A stretch of 35,740 nucleotides of DNA, from NCBI GenBank assembly GCA_030267965.1, contig BRYA01000501.1:25691-61430 (forward strand), written 5' to 3'. The DNA is from Triparma columacea (lineage: Eukaryota; Sar; Bolidophyceae; Parmales; Triparmaceae). The notes under the pieces are model-generated. The model was not told the origin of the DNA. It did not search any database and worked only from the letters and a program-made list of their open reading frames with translations. Position 1 is the first letter of the stretch; every line of letters begins with the position of its first letter. The position numbers and the translations under genes are program-made. Positions 19,858 to 29,760 of this stretch are shown here, in pieces.

Positions 19858-22727
19858 ATGTCTGAAGACCACATGGTCCTGGGAGACCAGCCAGATGCCG
19901 TAGATCAGCCAGACTCGTATGAGGAGGGTGGCGAGGAGGGCATGGTTATGATGGACAACGACTCCCCCGAGGCTTACCAAAACCACTGGGGCTCCTCTCT
20001 GGAGACCAACGAGAACCCTGAGGGGGGGGATGATGATGAGGAGGAGGAGATTCCCTTCGTCGACGACCTTCCCCTGTTCGCCAACACCAGCTCCAAGGCT
20101 CTCCATGATGAAACCAAGGTTCTCGAGACAAAGAGAGACCTGGCTGAAAAGGTGCGTATTCTGGACCCCCTTTGTTGGTTTTGTTCCTCGTTCCTGCTCA
20201 CTTCTCACCCTTCCGCCCCTTCCCACCCCCGTAGGAGGCTGCAGAGAACAAGGAGCGCGTTTAGATCATGAAAGAGCACCTGAAGAATGTTCACCAAGAG
20301 GTGAACCACACCAACAATCTCGTCGCCGCCAAGAACAAGGCCATCCAGTCCGAGGAGCACCTGAAGGCACTGGCAGCTCGCGAGAAGGGCCGCTACCAGC
20401 AGGAGATCAAGACGGTTGTTGCTGAGAAGGTCCAGAAGAAGGACCAGCTGAACATGGTCCAGAACCAGATTTTCAAGGCCAACGAGGAAATGGATTCGTA
20501 CAAACTGAGCATGAACTGGAACCAGGAAGATCTCGAGCAGTGGGCAATGGCCGCCCGCCAGAAGGAGGAGGACAACCTTGCACTCCAGAAATACACCCGC
20601 GCCGATGAGGTCAAGATTAAGGAGCTCATCCTCACCGTGGAGAAGTTGACCGCCCTCGAGGTCGAGAAGAGGACTGCCCTCGAAAACGAGGCGACCGAGA
20701 CGCAGTCCCGGCAGATCGAACTCGACAGGACCGCCGAGGCCTTCAAGGAGATCCACGCCGAGCGCCAGAATCTCGTGAAACAGTGGCAGGAGGCGATCGA
20801 GGCCATGAAGCGCAGGGATGTCGACATCAATGAGGTCGCTGAGCACTTTGCCGACGCCCGCAAGATAAGGGAGGGCAAGTTTGAGGTTCTCGAGGAGAAC
20901 AGGGAGAGGCTCAGGATGCAAGAAACCGACAACGCCGAGGTCCAGACGAAGATCGAGCAGTGCGAGAGGATAGTGCAGAACAAGAGGGGGGACGAGATGG
21001 AACTCCTTGCCACCCAGCAGGGCTACAAAGACGAGCTCGAAGTGCTGAAAAACGAGCTAGCCGCCTCGGCCTCATCCCTGCTCCGGAAGCGCCAGGAGAA
21101 TATCGTGGCGGAGAAGGAGGTCCAGGACTCGAAAGAGTACCTCGAAGTTTGCCGTGAAAAGTACAAGGCGATGAAGAAGAAGGTCGAGATTGAGGAGAAG
21201 AAGACTGCAAAGGTCGAGATTACTGCCAAGGAGGCCGAGCAGGCCCTCGTGGACAGGGAGAAGGAGGTTAAGAAGGGGGAGAAGCTCGTGAGCTCACTGA
21301 AAGAGCAGATGTTCCGTGCCTCCCAGGCCCTCTTCGCAAACAGGCAGGAGGAGGCCAACCTCATTTCTGAAATTTCCGGCTCCCAGGCCGCCTCGAAGAA
21401 CCTCTCCACCAAGCTTCACTCCTTCGATGCCGAGTCCATGAGGCAGCAAGAGCTCATCTACAATGCCGAGTTCCAGATCCAGCAGATGGAGAGGAAGGTC
21501 GCGAGGGGCTTGGGCGAGAGGAGTGACGAGGAGAAGAGGCAGCTAATGGCCAAGATCGCCGAGGTGGAGAAGGTGCTCGAGGCTCGCATCGAGAAGAGGA
21601 AGATGCTCACCCAGCAGGTGCGAAAGATCGGGAACGAGTTCCGCTACTCCGTCAGGGCGAAAGAGGAGGCCGAGGCCGCGCAGAAGGACCTCAAGAATAA
21701 AGTCGCCGAGGTAGAGCTGGAGAACAGCAGCTGCGAGCAGCAGCTCAAGAGCCTCGTAAGCGCCAAGGAGGAGCACATGGTCCAGAACGACATCATGCGC
21801 CTTGAGGTAAAGAGGCTTAGGGACGCCCTCAACGGCAAGGCTGACGAAGTGTTTAACTTGGAGAATAGGAGGCAGCAGCTCCAGCTGAGCATGGAGGAGA
21901 GGAAAGCGGAGATTGGGGTGCACAGCGAGGTACGCAAGGCGCAGCTCAGGGCATCGTTGGAAGAGAAGCACAAAAACAGCGTCGAGCTAGGCAAGAGGAG
22001 GAACGTCGTCGAGAAACTCAAGAGCAAGTACGAGTCGACGGTTGCCAAGCCTGAGGGCGGGGAGGAGCACTCCCAGGCCTACTACGTGATCCTAGCCGCA
22101 CAGAGGAGGGAGGAGCTTCAGAGAAAGGGGGACGAGCTAGACACGGAGATCAGGAGGAAAGAGAAGGAAATGAAGGCCCTCGAGCACACTCTGAACCACC
22201 TCAACGTGAGGAATACCCAGTTCAGGCTGAGTTTCCACAAGGCTGACATGAACAGCCAGGAGGCGGACGAGCTCAAGCAGATGCAGGAGGAGGTCAAGAT
22301 GGGGCAAGACAATTTGTTCAGGAGGAAGAAAGAGCTTCAGAGGCTACAAACTGATTATGAGGAGGACATGAGGAGGTTGGAGCAGGTAAACCAGCAGAGC
22401 GCGAGAATCGAGGAGCAGAATGCCCACCTGATAAACGCCAAGGGCCAGGTCGAAAACGAGCTCCAACAGCAAACGGCAGCCCTTTCCAAGGTTGACGAAA
22501 AACTCGAAAGGCTCGTGAGCAAGCACAAGGAGGAGCACGAGGACCCCGACTTCCCTGGTGAGCCCACTCTACAGATGAAGCTCTTTTACGCCGAGAACAT
22601 TGAGAGCAACACTGAGGCGGTTCTGAAGACCCTCGGACAGCTCACGAACGAGTTCCCGGAAATCTACGACACCGTCAATACGACATTGAAGAAGAACGGA
22701 CTAGCGTTACCGCAGGGGCTCCAGTAA
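19858..22727 (+). CDS. CCDC39: CCDC39 orthologue (axonemal 96-nm ruler coiled-coil protein)
   Basis: CCDC39 (FAP59), with CCDC40, sets the 96-nm repeat of motile cilia and anchors inner dynein arms and the nexin-dynein complex. Exon 1 is 19858-20151 (donor GTGCGT). Exon 2 is 20235-22727 (acceptor CCCCCGTAG). The product has about 928 residues, close to the usual 940. Diagnostic segments include 'SEEHLKALAAREKGRYQQEI', 'MNWNQEDLEQWAMAARQKE', 'IHAERQNLVKQWQEAIEAM' and 'SQAYYVILAAQRREELQRKG'. Nearly the whole protein is coiled coil after an acidic N-terminus. In exon 2 the frame has a TAG at 20262-20264, inside 'NKERV-stop-IMKEHLKNV', a stretch that aligns to CCDC39 without gaps. The next codon but one is an ATG (20268). 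The AG of that TAG is itself a phase-0 3' splice site (GTTTAG|ATC), which would drop ten codons. The orthology is certain; how the stop is handled is open. Confidence 0.9.
20262..20264 (+). other. In-frame TAG within CCDC39 exon 2
   Basis: The codon lies between GTT and ATC in the conserved coiled coil. CAG to TAG is a single transition. Reading starts again at ATG 20268, or the stop is spliced out if its own AG serves as the acceptor. Confidence 0.85.
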
Positions 22728-23060
22728 GGGGAGTGGTGAGCGAGCGAGGCGTACCTGTGTGGGAGACGACTGATTAAAATTCACACTGTTGATTAGAAAG
22801 AAGTTTTTGGGTGTGCGTGATTGGGCCGGTATGACGTGTGTAGTATGGAGCATTTGGAGTGGGAAAGTGGTGGAGGCTTAGAAAGCCACAATCTCAGAAA
22901 TCTTGAGAAGAACAGAAGTCACGATCTTTCACCAACTGTATTGTTCTTCATTCAATATCTTAGAATATTAAAAAACATTACGGTGCAATATCAGGTCCCG
23001 TAACCTTCCTGGACACCCAATCTTCAACCTTGACCCGACTCGGTCTTCGATCAAGCAAAA
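22728..23060. other. Intergenic region between CCDC39 and the aldo-keto reductase gene
   Basis: About 330 bases between two plus-strand genes, with an A/T-rich stretch near 22930-22990. It should hold the CCDC39 3' end and the reductase promoter. The open frame at 22821-23003 has no recognisable features and I do not call it a gene. Confidence 0.6.
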
Positions 23061-24278
23061 ATGTTCCTCAAACTATGCATCATCACATTATTGACGACCG
23101 TCACCGCCTTCTCCACAACCGCATCTGCCCCCATTCCCACCGTGAAACAGTGCCCTGGACTCAAGAACGGCATGGAATACACCAAGTTGGGCGACTCTGA
23201 TCTGGTCGTCTCCAAGATCTGCATGGGCACCATGACCTTCGGACGTCAGAACACACTGGAAGATGGGGTGGAGCAGTTAACAAAGGCCTTCGACGAGTAC
23301 GGGATAAATTTTATTGACACCGCCGAAATGTACCCCGTTCCTACCCAGCCCGAAACTGCCGGTGACACCGACCGCACGGTAGCTGCCTTCCTCAAGACGC
23401 GAAAGCGTTCTGATGTAATCCTCGCCACCAAGGTGTCCGGTACATCAGATCGGATCAACTGGCTGCGTTCCAACGGGGAGCTATGCAAGCTCAACAAGGC
23501 CCAGATAACAGAATCGATAGATGCGTCACTCAAAAGGTTGGAGGTTGATTATATCGACCTCCTGCAGCTTCACTGGCCTGACCGCTACGTCGGAGGTTTG
23601 TTTGGTCAACCTGATTACGATGTTAACAAGGAGAACGAGGAGGGGAAGGACACGTCCTTCGAGGAGCAGCTGAGTGCTCTCAATGACGCCGTCAAGGCCG
23701 GGAAGGTCAGGTACATTGGTGTGTCCAACGAGACTCCTTATGGGGTCATGGAGATGACACACCTCGCGAGACGCTACCCCGACCTATACCCCAAGATTGT
23801 CTCCATTCAAAACTCCTATTCCCTCATAGTCCGCAAGGACTACGATGCAGGTTTAACGGAATGCTGCTCGCCGCGGAACTGCAACGTCGGCCTCCTTGCT
23901 TACAGCCCTTTGGCGGGAGGGATCTTGAGCGGGAAGTACGCGAAAAATAAGGTGGATGAGAAGGCGAGGTTGAACCTGTTTCCTGGGTTTATGGCTAGAT
24001 ACAAGGATAGTCAAGTCGAGAAGGCGGTTGCTGCCTATTCCTCCATCGCTTCCTCCCACGGTCTCACTCCCACCGAGCTCTCGCTGTCCTGGTGCTACCA
24101 CCGCTCCAACGTCGCCTCGTCCATAATAGGTGCAACCACGCTCGAGCAGCTGGAGGAGAACCTCAAGGCCTTCGATGTGAGGCTCACTGCGGAGTGCCTG
24201 GAGGAGATCGAGGACGTTTACAAGGTCTTCACTGACCCCACCAAGGCCTACGGTGTGGGCAAGAAGGCTGCGGATTAG
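23061..24278 (+). CDS. Aldo-keto reductase, Tas-like, probably plastid-targeted
   Basis: This single-exon gene codes 405 residues and resembles bacterial Tas and related NAD(P)H-dependent carbonyl reductases. The catalytic tetrad is complete: Asp86 and Tyr91 in 'FIDTAEMYPVP', Lys124 in 'LATKVSG' and His171 in 'LQLHWPDR'. 'MGTMTFGRQN', 'YIGVSNETPYGVMEM', 'SIQNSYSLIVR' and 'SIIGATTLEQLEENL' are typical of the Tas branch, the last being the NADP-phosphate loop. The N-terminus 'MFLKLCIITLLTTVTA' is a signal peptide with probable cleavage before Phe17 ('VTA|FSTTASAP'). That is the signal-plus-Phe pattern of heterokont complex-plastid import and suggests a stromal enzyme. The physiological substrate cannot be inferred. 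Confidence 0.93.
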   Translation: MFLKLCIITLLTTVTAFSTTASAPIPTVKQCPGLKNGMEYTKLGDSDLVVSKICMGTMTFGRQNTLEDGVEQLTKAFDEYGINFIDTAEMYPVPTQPETAGDTDRTVAAFLKTRKRSDVILATKVSGTSDRINWLRSNGELCKLNKAQITESIDASLKRLEVDYIDLLQLHWPDRYVGGLFGQPDYDVNKENEEGKDTSFEEQLSALNDAVKAGKVRYIGVSNETPYGVMEMTHLARRYPDLYPKIVSIQNSYSLIVRKDYDAGLTECCSPRNCNVGLLAYSPLAGGILSGKYAKNKVDEKARLNLFPGFMARYKDSQVEKAVAAYSSIASSHGLTPTELSLSWCYHRSNVASSIIGATTLEQLEENLKAFDVRLTAECLEEIEDVYKVFTDPTKAYGVGKKAAD

Positions 24279-24379
24279 TTCGGGGTGTTGTTTGTTCGGG
24301 GGTTCACGGCTAAAATTGAGAGATGAGTAAACTTAAATTTTTTCAAAGAATCTCTCTCTCTCTCCAAATAATTATATCG

Positions 24380-25216
24380 TCAATCCAGCTTGAGGCCAGC
24401 GAACGGGCTCGCGGGGTCGTGTATCATCCTGATGTCGTCCGTCGGCAGCCATATTGTGATGGCGTACCTATCGTACTCCTCCCCCTCCATTTCCTTGCTA
24501 GTTTCCATTACACTATGAGGGATACAGTCGCTCCAGAACGCCACTGCGCTGCCACCGGCAGGAGGGACAGAGACCTTCACACCGTCCCGCAAGTGCAGCA
24601 CGAGATCACCGCCTTGGGAAGGAGAATGGGAGGGGTTGAGGTAGAGGATGAAGGTCAACTTCCGAGTGTCACCGACAGTTAAACCTTGGGGGTTGTCTAT
24701 ATGCAGGGGGTAACCTGAACCACCTGATGAGGTTACGGCAAGCTTGGCGTTGAAAGCTGCGTTCGATATGCTATAATCAGTCTGTGCGTCCCAGTTTTCA
24801 TTCAGCATGGGAGGGAGCTGGGTTATTATCGTGGACATGTAGTGGAGGAGGGTCGGGGCTACATCGTAGTCGCCACCATCGGGCTCGCATGCGAAGACGC
24901 CCGCCTTGTCGAAACGGGTCGCCTTCCCTGAAGCGTCTATTGCTTCTGAGTAAGATTGCTCAAAGCGACCATGAGACCTGAGGTTAATGCTCTCCTCCCG
25001 CATTTTGAGTATATCTGGTTGAGATAGTAATGGAGTTGATGATATCCAGTAGCCATTATCGTGCAGTGATGATGCTAATGTGGGTGTGATGGAATGTAAA
25101 GTATCTATTAGGTTCGTGGAGAGTGAGGGAGGTGATGAAAATGAACGTAGGTAGGTAGGTTTAAGCAATTTAAGCCGAAATTGGCTCTTAACTATTTGGG
25201 ATAGCTGGGATAGCAT
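24380..25216 (-). CDS. 2-oxoglutarate/Fe(II)-dependent dioxygenase (prolyl 4-hydroxylase-like)
   Basis: This single-exon gene codes 278 residues from the ATG at 25216. The jelly-roll iron site is complete: His172 and Asp174 in 'YPLHIDNPQG', His234 in 'DCIPHSVMET' and the 2-oxoglutarate-binding Arg250 in 'YDRYAITIW'. 'RKLTFILYLN' and 'QGGDLVLHL' are the strands seen before the distal His in prolyl-hydroxylase-like enzymes. The first 30 residues are basic and hydroxylated, with few acids ('KSQFRLKLLKPTYLRSFSS'), which would suit a mitochondrial presequence. The substrate (protein or small molecule) is unknown. It converges with the aldo-keto reductase gene (101 bases) and diverges from the golgin gene (113 bases). 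Confidence 0.88.
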   Translation of the reverse strand: MLSQLSQIVKSQFRLKLLKPTYLRSFSSPPSLSTNLIDTLHSITPTLASSLHDNGYWISSTPLLSQPDILKMREESINLRSHGRFEQSYSEAIDASGKATRFDKAGVFACEPDGGDYDVAPTLLHYMSTIITQLPPMLNENWDAQTDYSISNAAFNAKLAVTSSGGSGYPLHIDNPQGLTVGDTRKLTFILYLNPSHSPSQGGDLVLHLRDGVKVSVPPAGGSAVAFWSDCIPHSVMETSKEMEGEEYDRYAITIWLPTDDIRMIHDPASPFAGLKLD

Positions 25217-25329
25217 CCGTTCTTAATAGTAATAGTAGTAATCGTGGTTTTAACTCAGTTTTCCCTTGCTTTTCTTTGTTCAGATTCCTATACTGAGGGG
25301 TGAATTTGAATTAATCTGTATAGCATAAG

Positions 25330-28246
25330 ATGTTCGGCATTAAAGACTTGGGATCTCTTCGTGAAATGACAAAACAATATGTTGAAGCAGTAGGAGATAT
25401 TGTAGCTCCAGTATTGGATGATAATGAGGATAGCGAGGGGGACAGGCTAAACGAGGAGACTCAATCTGCAAACCAGCAGGTGAATCACAAGAGAATAAGC
25501 GATGTCGTTGTAATCTCGTTGTAATCTCGTTGTAATCTCATTGTAATCTCGTTGTAATCCCCCATCATCTCATTGCTCCCACTTACACCTCCTCCTTTTT
25601 ACATCCCCTCCCTCAAAAGGACAATTCCGAAGGAATAGCTGACGCCACTTCATCGTTCGCCCCTCTAATTGTACCTTCTCCCCTCAACGAAACTTCCTCT
25701 TCCGTCGACGACGTTCCAGATCCCTCCACCCCCCCCCCCTCACACCTAGCTCAAGAGAACTCATCCCTCAGACTTGAGGTCTCTGAACTTTCTGAAAAGC
25801 TCCGTCATTCTTCGTCCCTTTACGAGAGTAACGTAGAGCTTGAGGGGTCGATTTCCTCCCTGATGCAGGTTAAGAACGCCTTGGGGGAGGAGCTGGGGGA
25901 GTGTAGGAGGGAGATTGAGTTGGAGAGAGAAAAGAGAATTAAGGTAGAGAGGGAGATTGAGGGGGAGAGGGAGGTGAGAATGGGGCCGCTGCGTTGCTCC
26001 TTCAGTTTTGATAAAACTTATCCCTTCGCTCCTCCTCGCTCCCCTCGCAGGAGGTGAGGAAGCTTCGTTCAGAGCTAGCTAAAACCAAGGAGGTGAGAAC
26101 GGGCGAAAATTGGATACGTTCGTCGCTTTTACATTGTTAATTTACAGCACTCCGCATTTCGGGAGGCTTGGCACCTCATACTATGAACTAAAGCAACCTA
26201 TCCAACGCGGCTCGCTTCTCTCGTGGCAGGAATGCAAACAGGCTCAGGACGAGTGCAGGAGGCTCGAGGTGATAATCGTCGGTACAGAGAGTGCGACCCC
26301 CCAGAAGCCTCCTTATCCTGCTCCTCCCGCGCCGATAATTCCGACTACACCTACGAGGGAACCGTCGACTCCGCAGAACTTGGCGGAACAAAGTGGAACG
26401 CAGAGACCCACGCCGGGCTCAACGAGCAGCATGGCGAGCGAGAAGAGCACAGAGGAGGTGAGAAGGGACAGAAATGTTTTAACGCGCTTCGCATTCGCGT
26501 TTTAATGCCCTCGACTCTGCCAACCTAACCCAAAAACTTTCGCGGTACGCTCCAACCATCGCAGGAGAGCCAGGAGGTTCTTATTGGACTTTTGAAAACT
26601 GAAAACAATGACTTGAGGGTAAAAATATCAAAGCTCGAGTCTGAGGGGGGTGAGGGGGGTGAGGGGGGGGGAGAGGAGGTCAGTAAGCTCAAGGCAATGT
26701 GTTCCGAGCTGGAGACTGGTAACGAAAGGCTCCTTGGCCTCAACGAGTCCCTCAAATCCGAGCTTGGCAGCGTCCACTCTCAGTTGGACAGGCTCGTCTC
26801 TCAGCAGGACTCCAGCGCCGCGGCCAGCGACCTCCGGATAACCAGAATAATGGAGGAGGCTGCGGTGGCGACGAAAAGGGCGGAAGAGAAGGTGGGGGAG
26901 AGGGATGGGGAGGTGGAAAGACTGAAGGAGACGGTGGAGAACGTAAAGGGACAGATGAGCAGGGTCAGCGAGGGGGCCAACGATTTAAGGAACCAGCTAG
27001 ACGCCATGAAGATTAGGTGAGGGGGGGGGATGGTGGGGGTTTGGGGGTTTGGGGGGACGAGAAAAACCGGAAGATTTAGCCGAGAGAACCGAAATCTATA
27101 AGCCCGCTCCTAACCCCTCTCCCTCACATGCAACCCTCTGAAGCTATAATAAGGTTAGCGGGGACTATGAGACTCTCCGAATGGTACATATGCAAAACGA
27201 GAGCACGATCTCGATCCTCGAGAGCGAGAACGTGGGCGCTTCGGACGCGAGGATTGTGGTGGAGGAACTCGGGAGGGAGAACGAGTTTTTGAAGAGGGAA
27301 CTTGAGGACGCTGAGAGGAGGGCGAAGGAGATGGGGAGGGAGGTGAGGCTGGGACACAAAATTTCGAATCATTCACAACCTACCCTTTTTTGCCACACTT
27401 ACCCATTACCCCCCACACACACACACGCAGTCTGAGGAGCTTAAAGGGAGGCTCAACGCGGCGGAGGTGGACTTGAGGATGGCGAGGAGAGACTTGGAGG
27501 GGAGCGAGGTTGCGATGGGCAATATGCACGTGGCGATGCAGAACCTACAGGGAGAGAGAGAGTCCGAGATCAAGATGATGGAACAGCAGGCTGAGGAGGA
27601 GAGGACTGCGGAGAGAGAGGCGTTCGAGGGGCGGCTGGAGGCCCTAGCTGAGGTCCATGACAGCAACGTCGCCGAGGTGAGGGCAGCGCACAAGAAGGAA
27701 ATGAGGATCGAGAAGGACAAGCTGGAGACGCTCAATTTCAAGTACGAGGAGAAGATGACGGAGAACGTGGGGCTGAGGCGCAGCCTGGATGAGGCCATTA
27801 AGAGGCTGCAAGCAAGCCAGGAAGACATAATTGACAGGGTGCTCATGAAGAACATACTCCTAGACTGGCACGGCAAGAGCGGGGAGGAGAGGAGGTAAGT
27901 TGGAGAGGGGGGGGGAGGGGGGGTTCTGCAGGGCGTAGCGAATGCATTATAAATATTATTATGCTCTTTTCGTTTGGTCGGTTCGCTTTTCTCACTCCTC
28001 CCGCTTTCCCCCCCCCTCAGGGATGTCATGGCGGTCATGGCTAGCCTACTCCACTTCACTGACGAAGAGAAGGCCTCGGCAGAGCTGTACTTTGAAAGGA
28101 AGGACGACAAGGGGATGGTGGGTAGGGTAGTGGGAAATATTGTTGCACCTCTGCCGCCACCTGTTTTGGACGTCGAACAACTCGAAGGGGAAAACGTGAG
28201 GGATAAATTCGTCCAGTTCCTACTAGCGGAAAGCGGGGGCGACTGA
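25330..28246 (+). CDS. GRIP-domain golgin (coiled-coil Golgi tether)
   Basis: Eight exons can be assembled: 25330-25479, 25620-25973, 26051-26092, 26230-26457, 26565-27016, about 27159-27342, 27431-27894 and 28021-28246. All junctions are in phase. The exon 6 start is uncertain (27144 or 27159 both fit). The product has about 700 residues. A short acidic N-terminus leads into long Glu/Lys/Arg coiled coils broken by a Pro/Thr-rich stretch in exon 4. The C-terminus 'DIIDRVLMKNILLDWH', then 'RRDVMAVMASLLHFTDEEK', is a GRIP domain, split by the last intron. GRIP domains bind Arl1-GTP and place golgins at the trans-Golgi, where they capture vesicles. About 45 residues follow the GRIP domain. Golgin coiled coils diverge fast, so the exact orthologue cannot be named. 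Confidence 0.85.
25507..25561. repeat. Five tandem copies of an 11-base unit in golgin intron 1
   Basis: The unit GTTGTAATCTC is repeated head to tail five times. The fourth copy begins ATTG and the fifth ends in CCC. It lies within the intron that starts at 25480. Such minisatellites vary in copy number between strains. Confidence 0.95.
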
Positions 28247-28334
28247 CGGCACGCCGTTAATTAAATGTTTTCGTTCAATTTCAAGAAACTCAAGTGCCAC
28301 CTTGCCCTAAAGTCAAAATGGAAATTGCCCAACC

Positions 28335-29598
28335 ATGAGATCCTCTTTACTCATTATGGCGCTCCTTAGCTCAGCTCGTTGCTTTTTTATCGACCTGCCT
28401 TCAACAAGCTGTCGTATTCATCAACGTACGGGTGCAGGGAGGCTGAGAACAGTAGGCCTATCCCCTCCTCGAACGAGAAGCCTTTTGTTTAGCACAAGAA
28501 CTGAACTTGGATGGGGAGCACAGAACACCGCTATTAGGTCCACTAACGAAGCTGGGGGTATGAGGGAGGTTGGAGGGAAGGGCACTAGTCTCTTTCAGAA
28601 AATTGATAACTTCGGTGAGGACTGGCAAGGGGGCAGGTCTGAAAGGGGGGGAATGGGGGGTGTTTAGGGAACAGCGAGAAATTTTCGGAAAGATTCGTAG
28701 ATTGTATAGCTTATGTGTGAACACCAAAGGGTTATACACTAACCTCCCCCCCCCCTCTCCCCGCTCTCACTACAGGCTTGTCACTCAAAGGCCTTGCGAT
28801 GGATGCAAAAGTGAAAGCGAAGGAGGCGGAGGAGAGGTGGCAGAAGATCCTCCTCTCGACAAAGTTCTGTGGCATCCTCGCCCTCTTCATAATCTACAGG
28901 GCGTACAGGGGCTTCTTTGTCATCCTGCCCAGCGTCTTCAGGGAGGTCGAAAGGAAGCTCAGCAAGACGATGGACTTTGCCCCTTACGAGGACGATAGCA
29001 TCGCCGAGGCCACGACGAAGACTATTCGCATTTTCAAGGGGGAGGGGGGGGCTGGGGGGGTGGAGGGTGAGTGGGATCCGGGAGGGAAAATCGTGGGGGG
29101 GGATGGGGGGGGGGCGGGGGGGGGCTCCAAATGAAGGATGGCCTACATCGCCCTCGTAAATAGTCATATGCGTATTGTTCATCGGCCCCTCACTCGCTCA
29201 CCTCTCCTCCCTTTTCCACGCCCTGCAGACAAGGTGATCGAAGATATTAACCCGGAAACGGGAAAGGTCAGGTGAGAGCACTTGCTTCCATCCGGTTCAG
29301 CTTATGCGACGGGGCAACATGCAACAACCCACGGCACTCAACACACCAAACTCCTAAACTCCCCCTCTCTCCTCCCTCTTTTAGGCCCAGAACTACCATC
29401 ACGGTCTCCGTCCTCGCTGGCTTAATTACGCTGTCCTACATCATCAGGGGCATGGCTGGGGTAGTCTTCAAGTTCGTCCAGACCGCGTTTGGCAAAAGGA
29501 GCATCGTTAACAGCTTCGAGGCTGCAGCCGATGAGGTCGTTAAAAACGAGGGGAGGGTCATGAGGGTCGTTGACAACGTTGATGACTGTGAAATGTAA
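28335..29598 (+). CDS. Plastid-targeted membrane protein of unknown function
   Basis: Four exons join in phase: 28335-28614, 28776-29066, 29229-29271 (43 bases) and 29385-29598, giving 275 residues. Donors are GTGAGG, GTGAGT and GTGAGA. The acceptors are C/T-rich tracts ending in CAG, CAG and TAG. The N-terminus 'MRSSLLIMALLSSARC' is a signal peptide followed by Phe17-Phe18 and a Ser/Thr/Arg-rich stretch, the heterokont plastid-targeting layout. The mature part has a hydrophobic segment 'GILALFIIYRAYRGFFVILP', a charged middle ('ATTKTIRIFKGE', Gly-rich, 'DKVIEDINPETGKVRP') and a second hydrophobic segment 'ITVSVLAGLITLSYIIRGMA'. It is probably a two-span plastid membrane protein. I recognise no family. 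It lies 88 bases downstream of the golgin gene on the same strand. Confidence 0.7.
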
Positions 29599-29760
29599 TT
29601 GCCTGCCGCACTTTTCTCAATCGACGACAGACCGAAAAATGGTCCAGTAAGAAAATACATTACTTTTTCCAAAGCTGTGGTTTGCTATTTTCGTGTTCGG
29701 TGTCGCATCGCAACCTGAGATTCCCCCCCGCGCTCATTCCCCCCCACCTTCACCCTCCCC

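Noticed and set aside
25507..25561. CRISPR-like array
   Set aside because: The 11-base units are directly adjacent with no spacers, inside a eukaryotic intron. It is a minisatellite.
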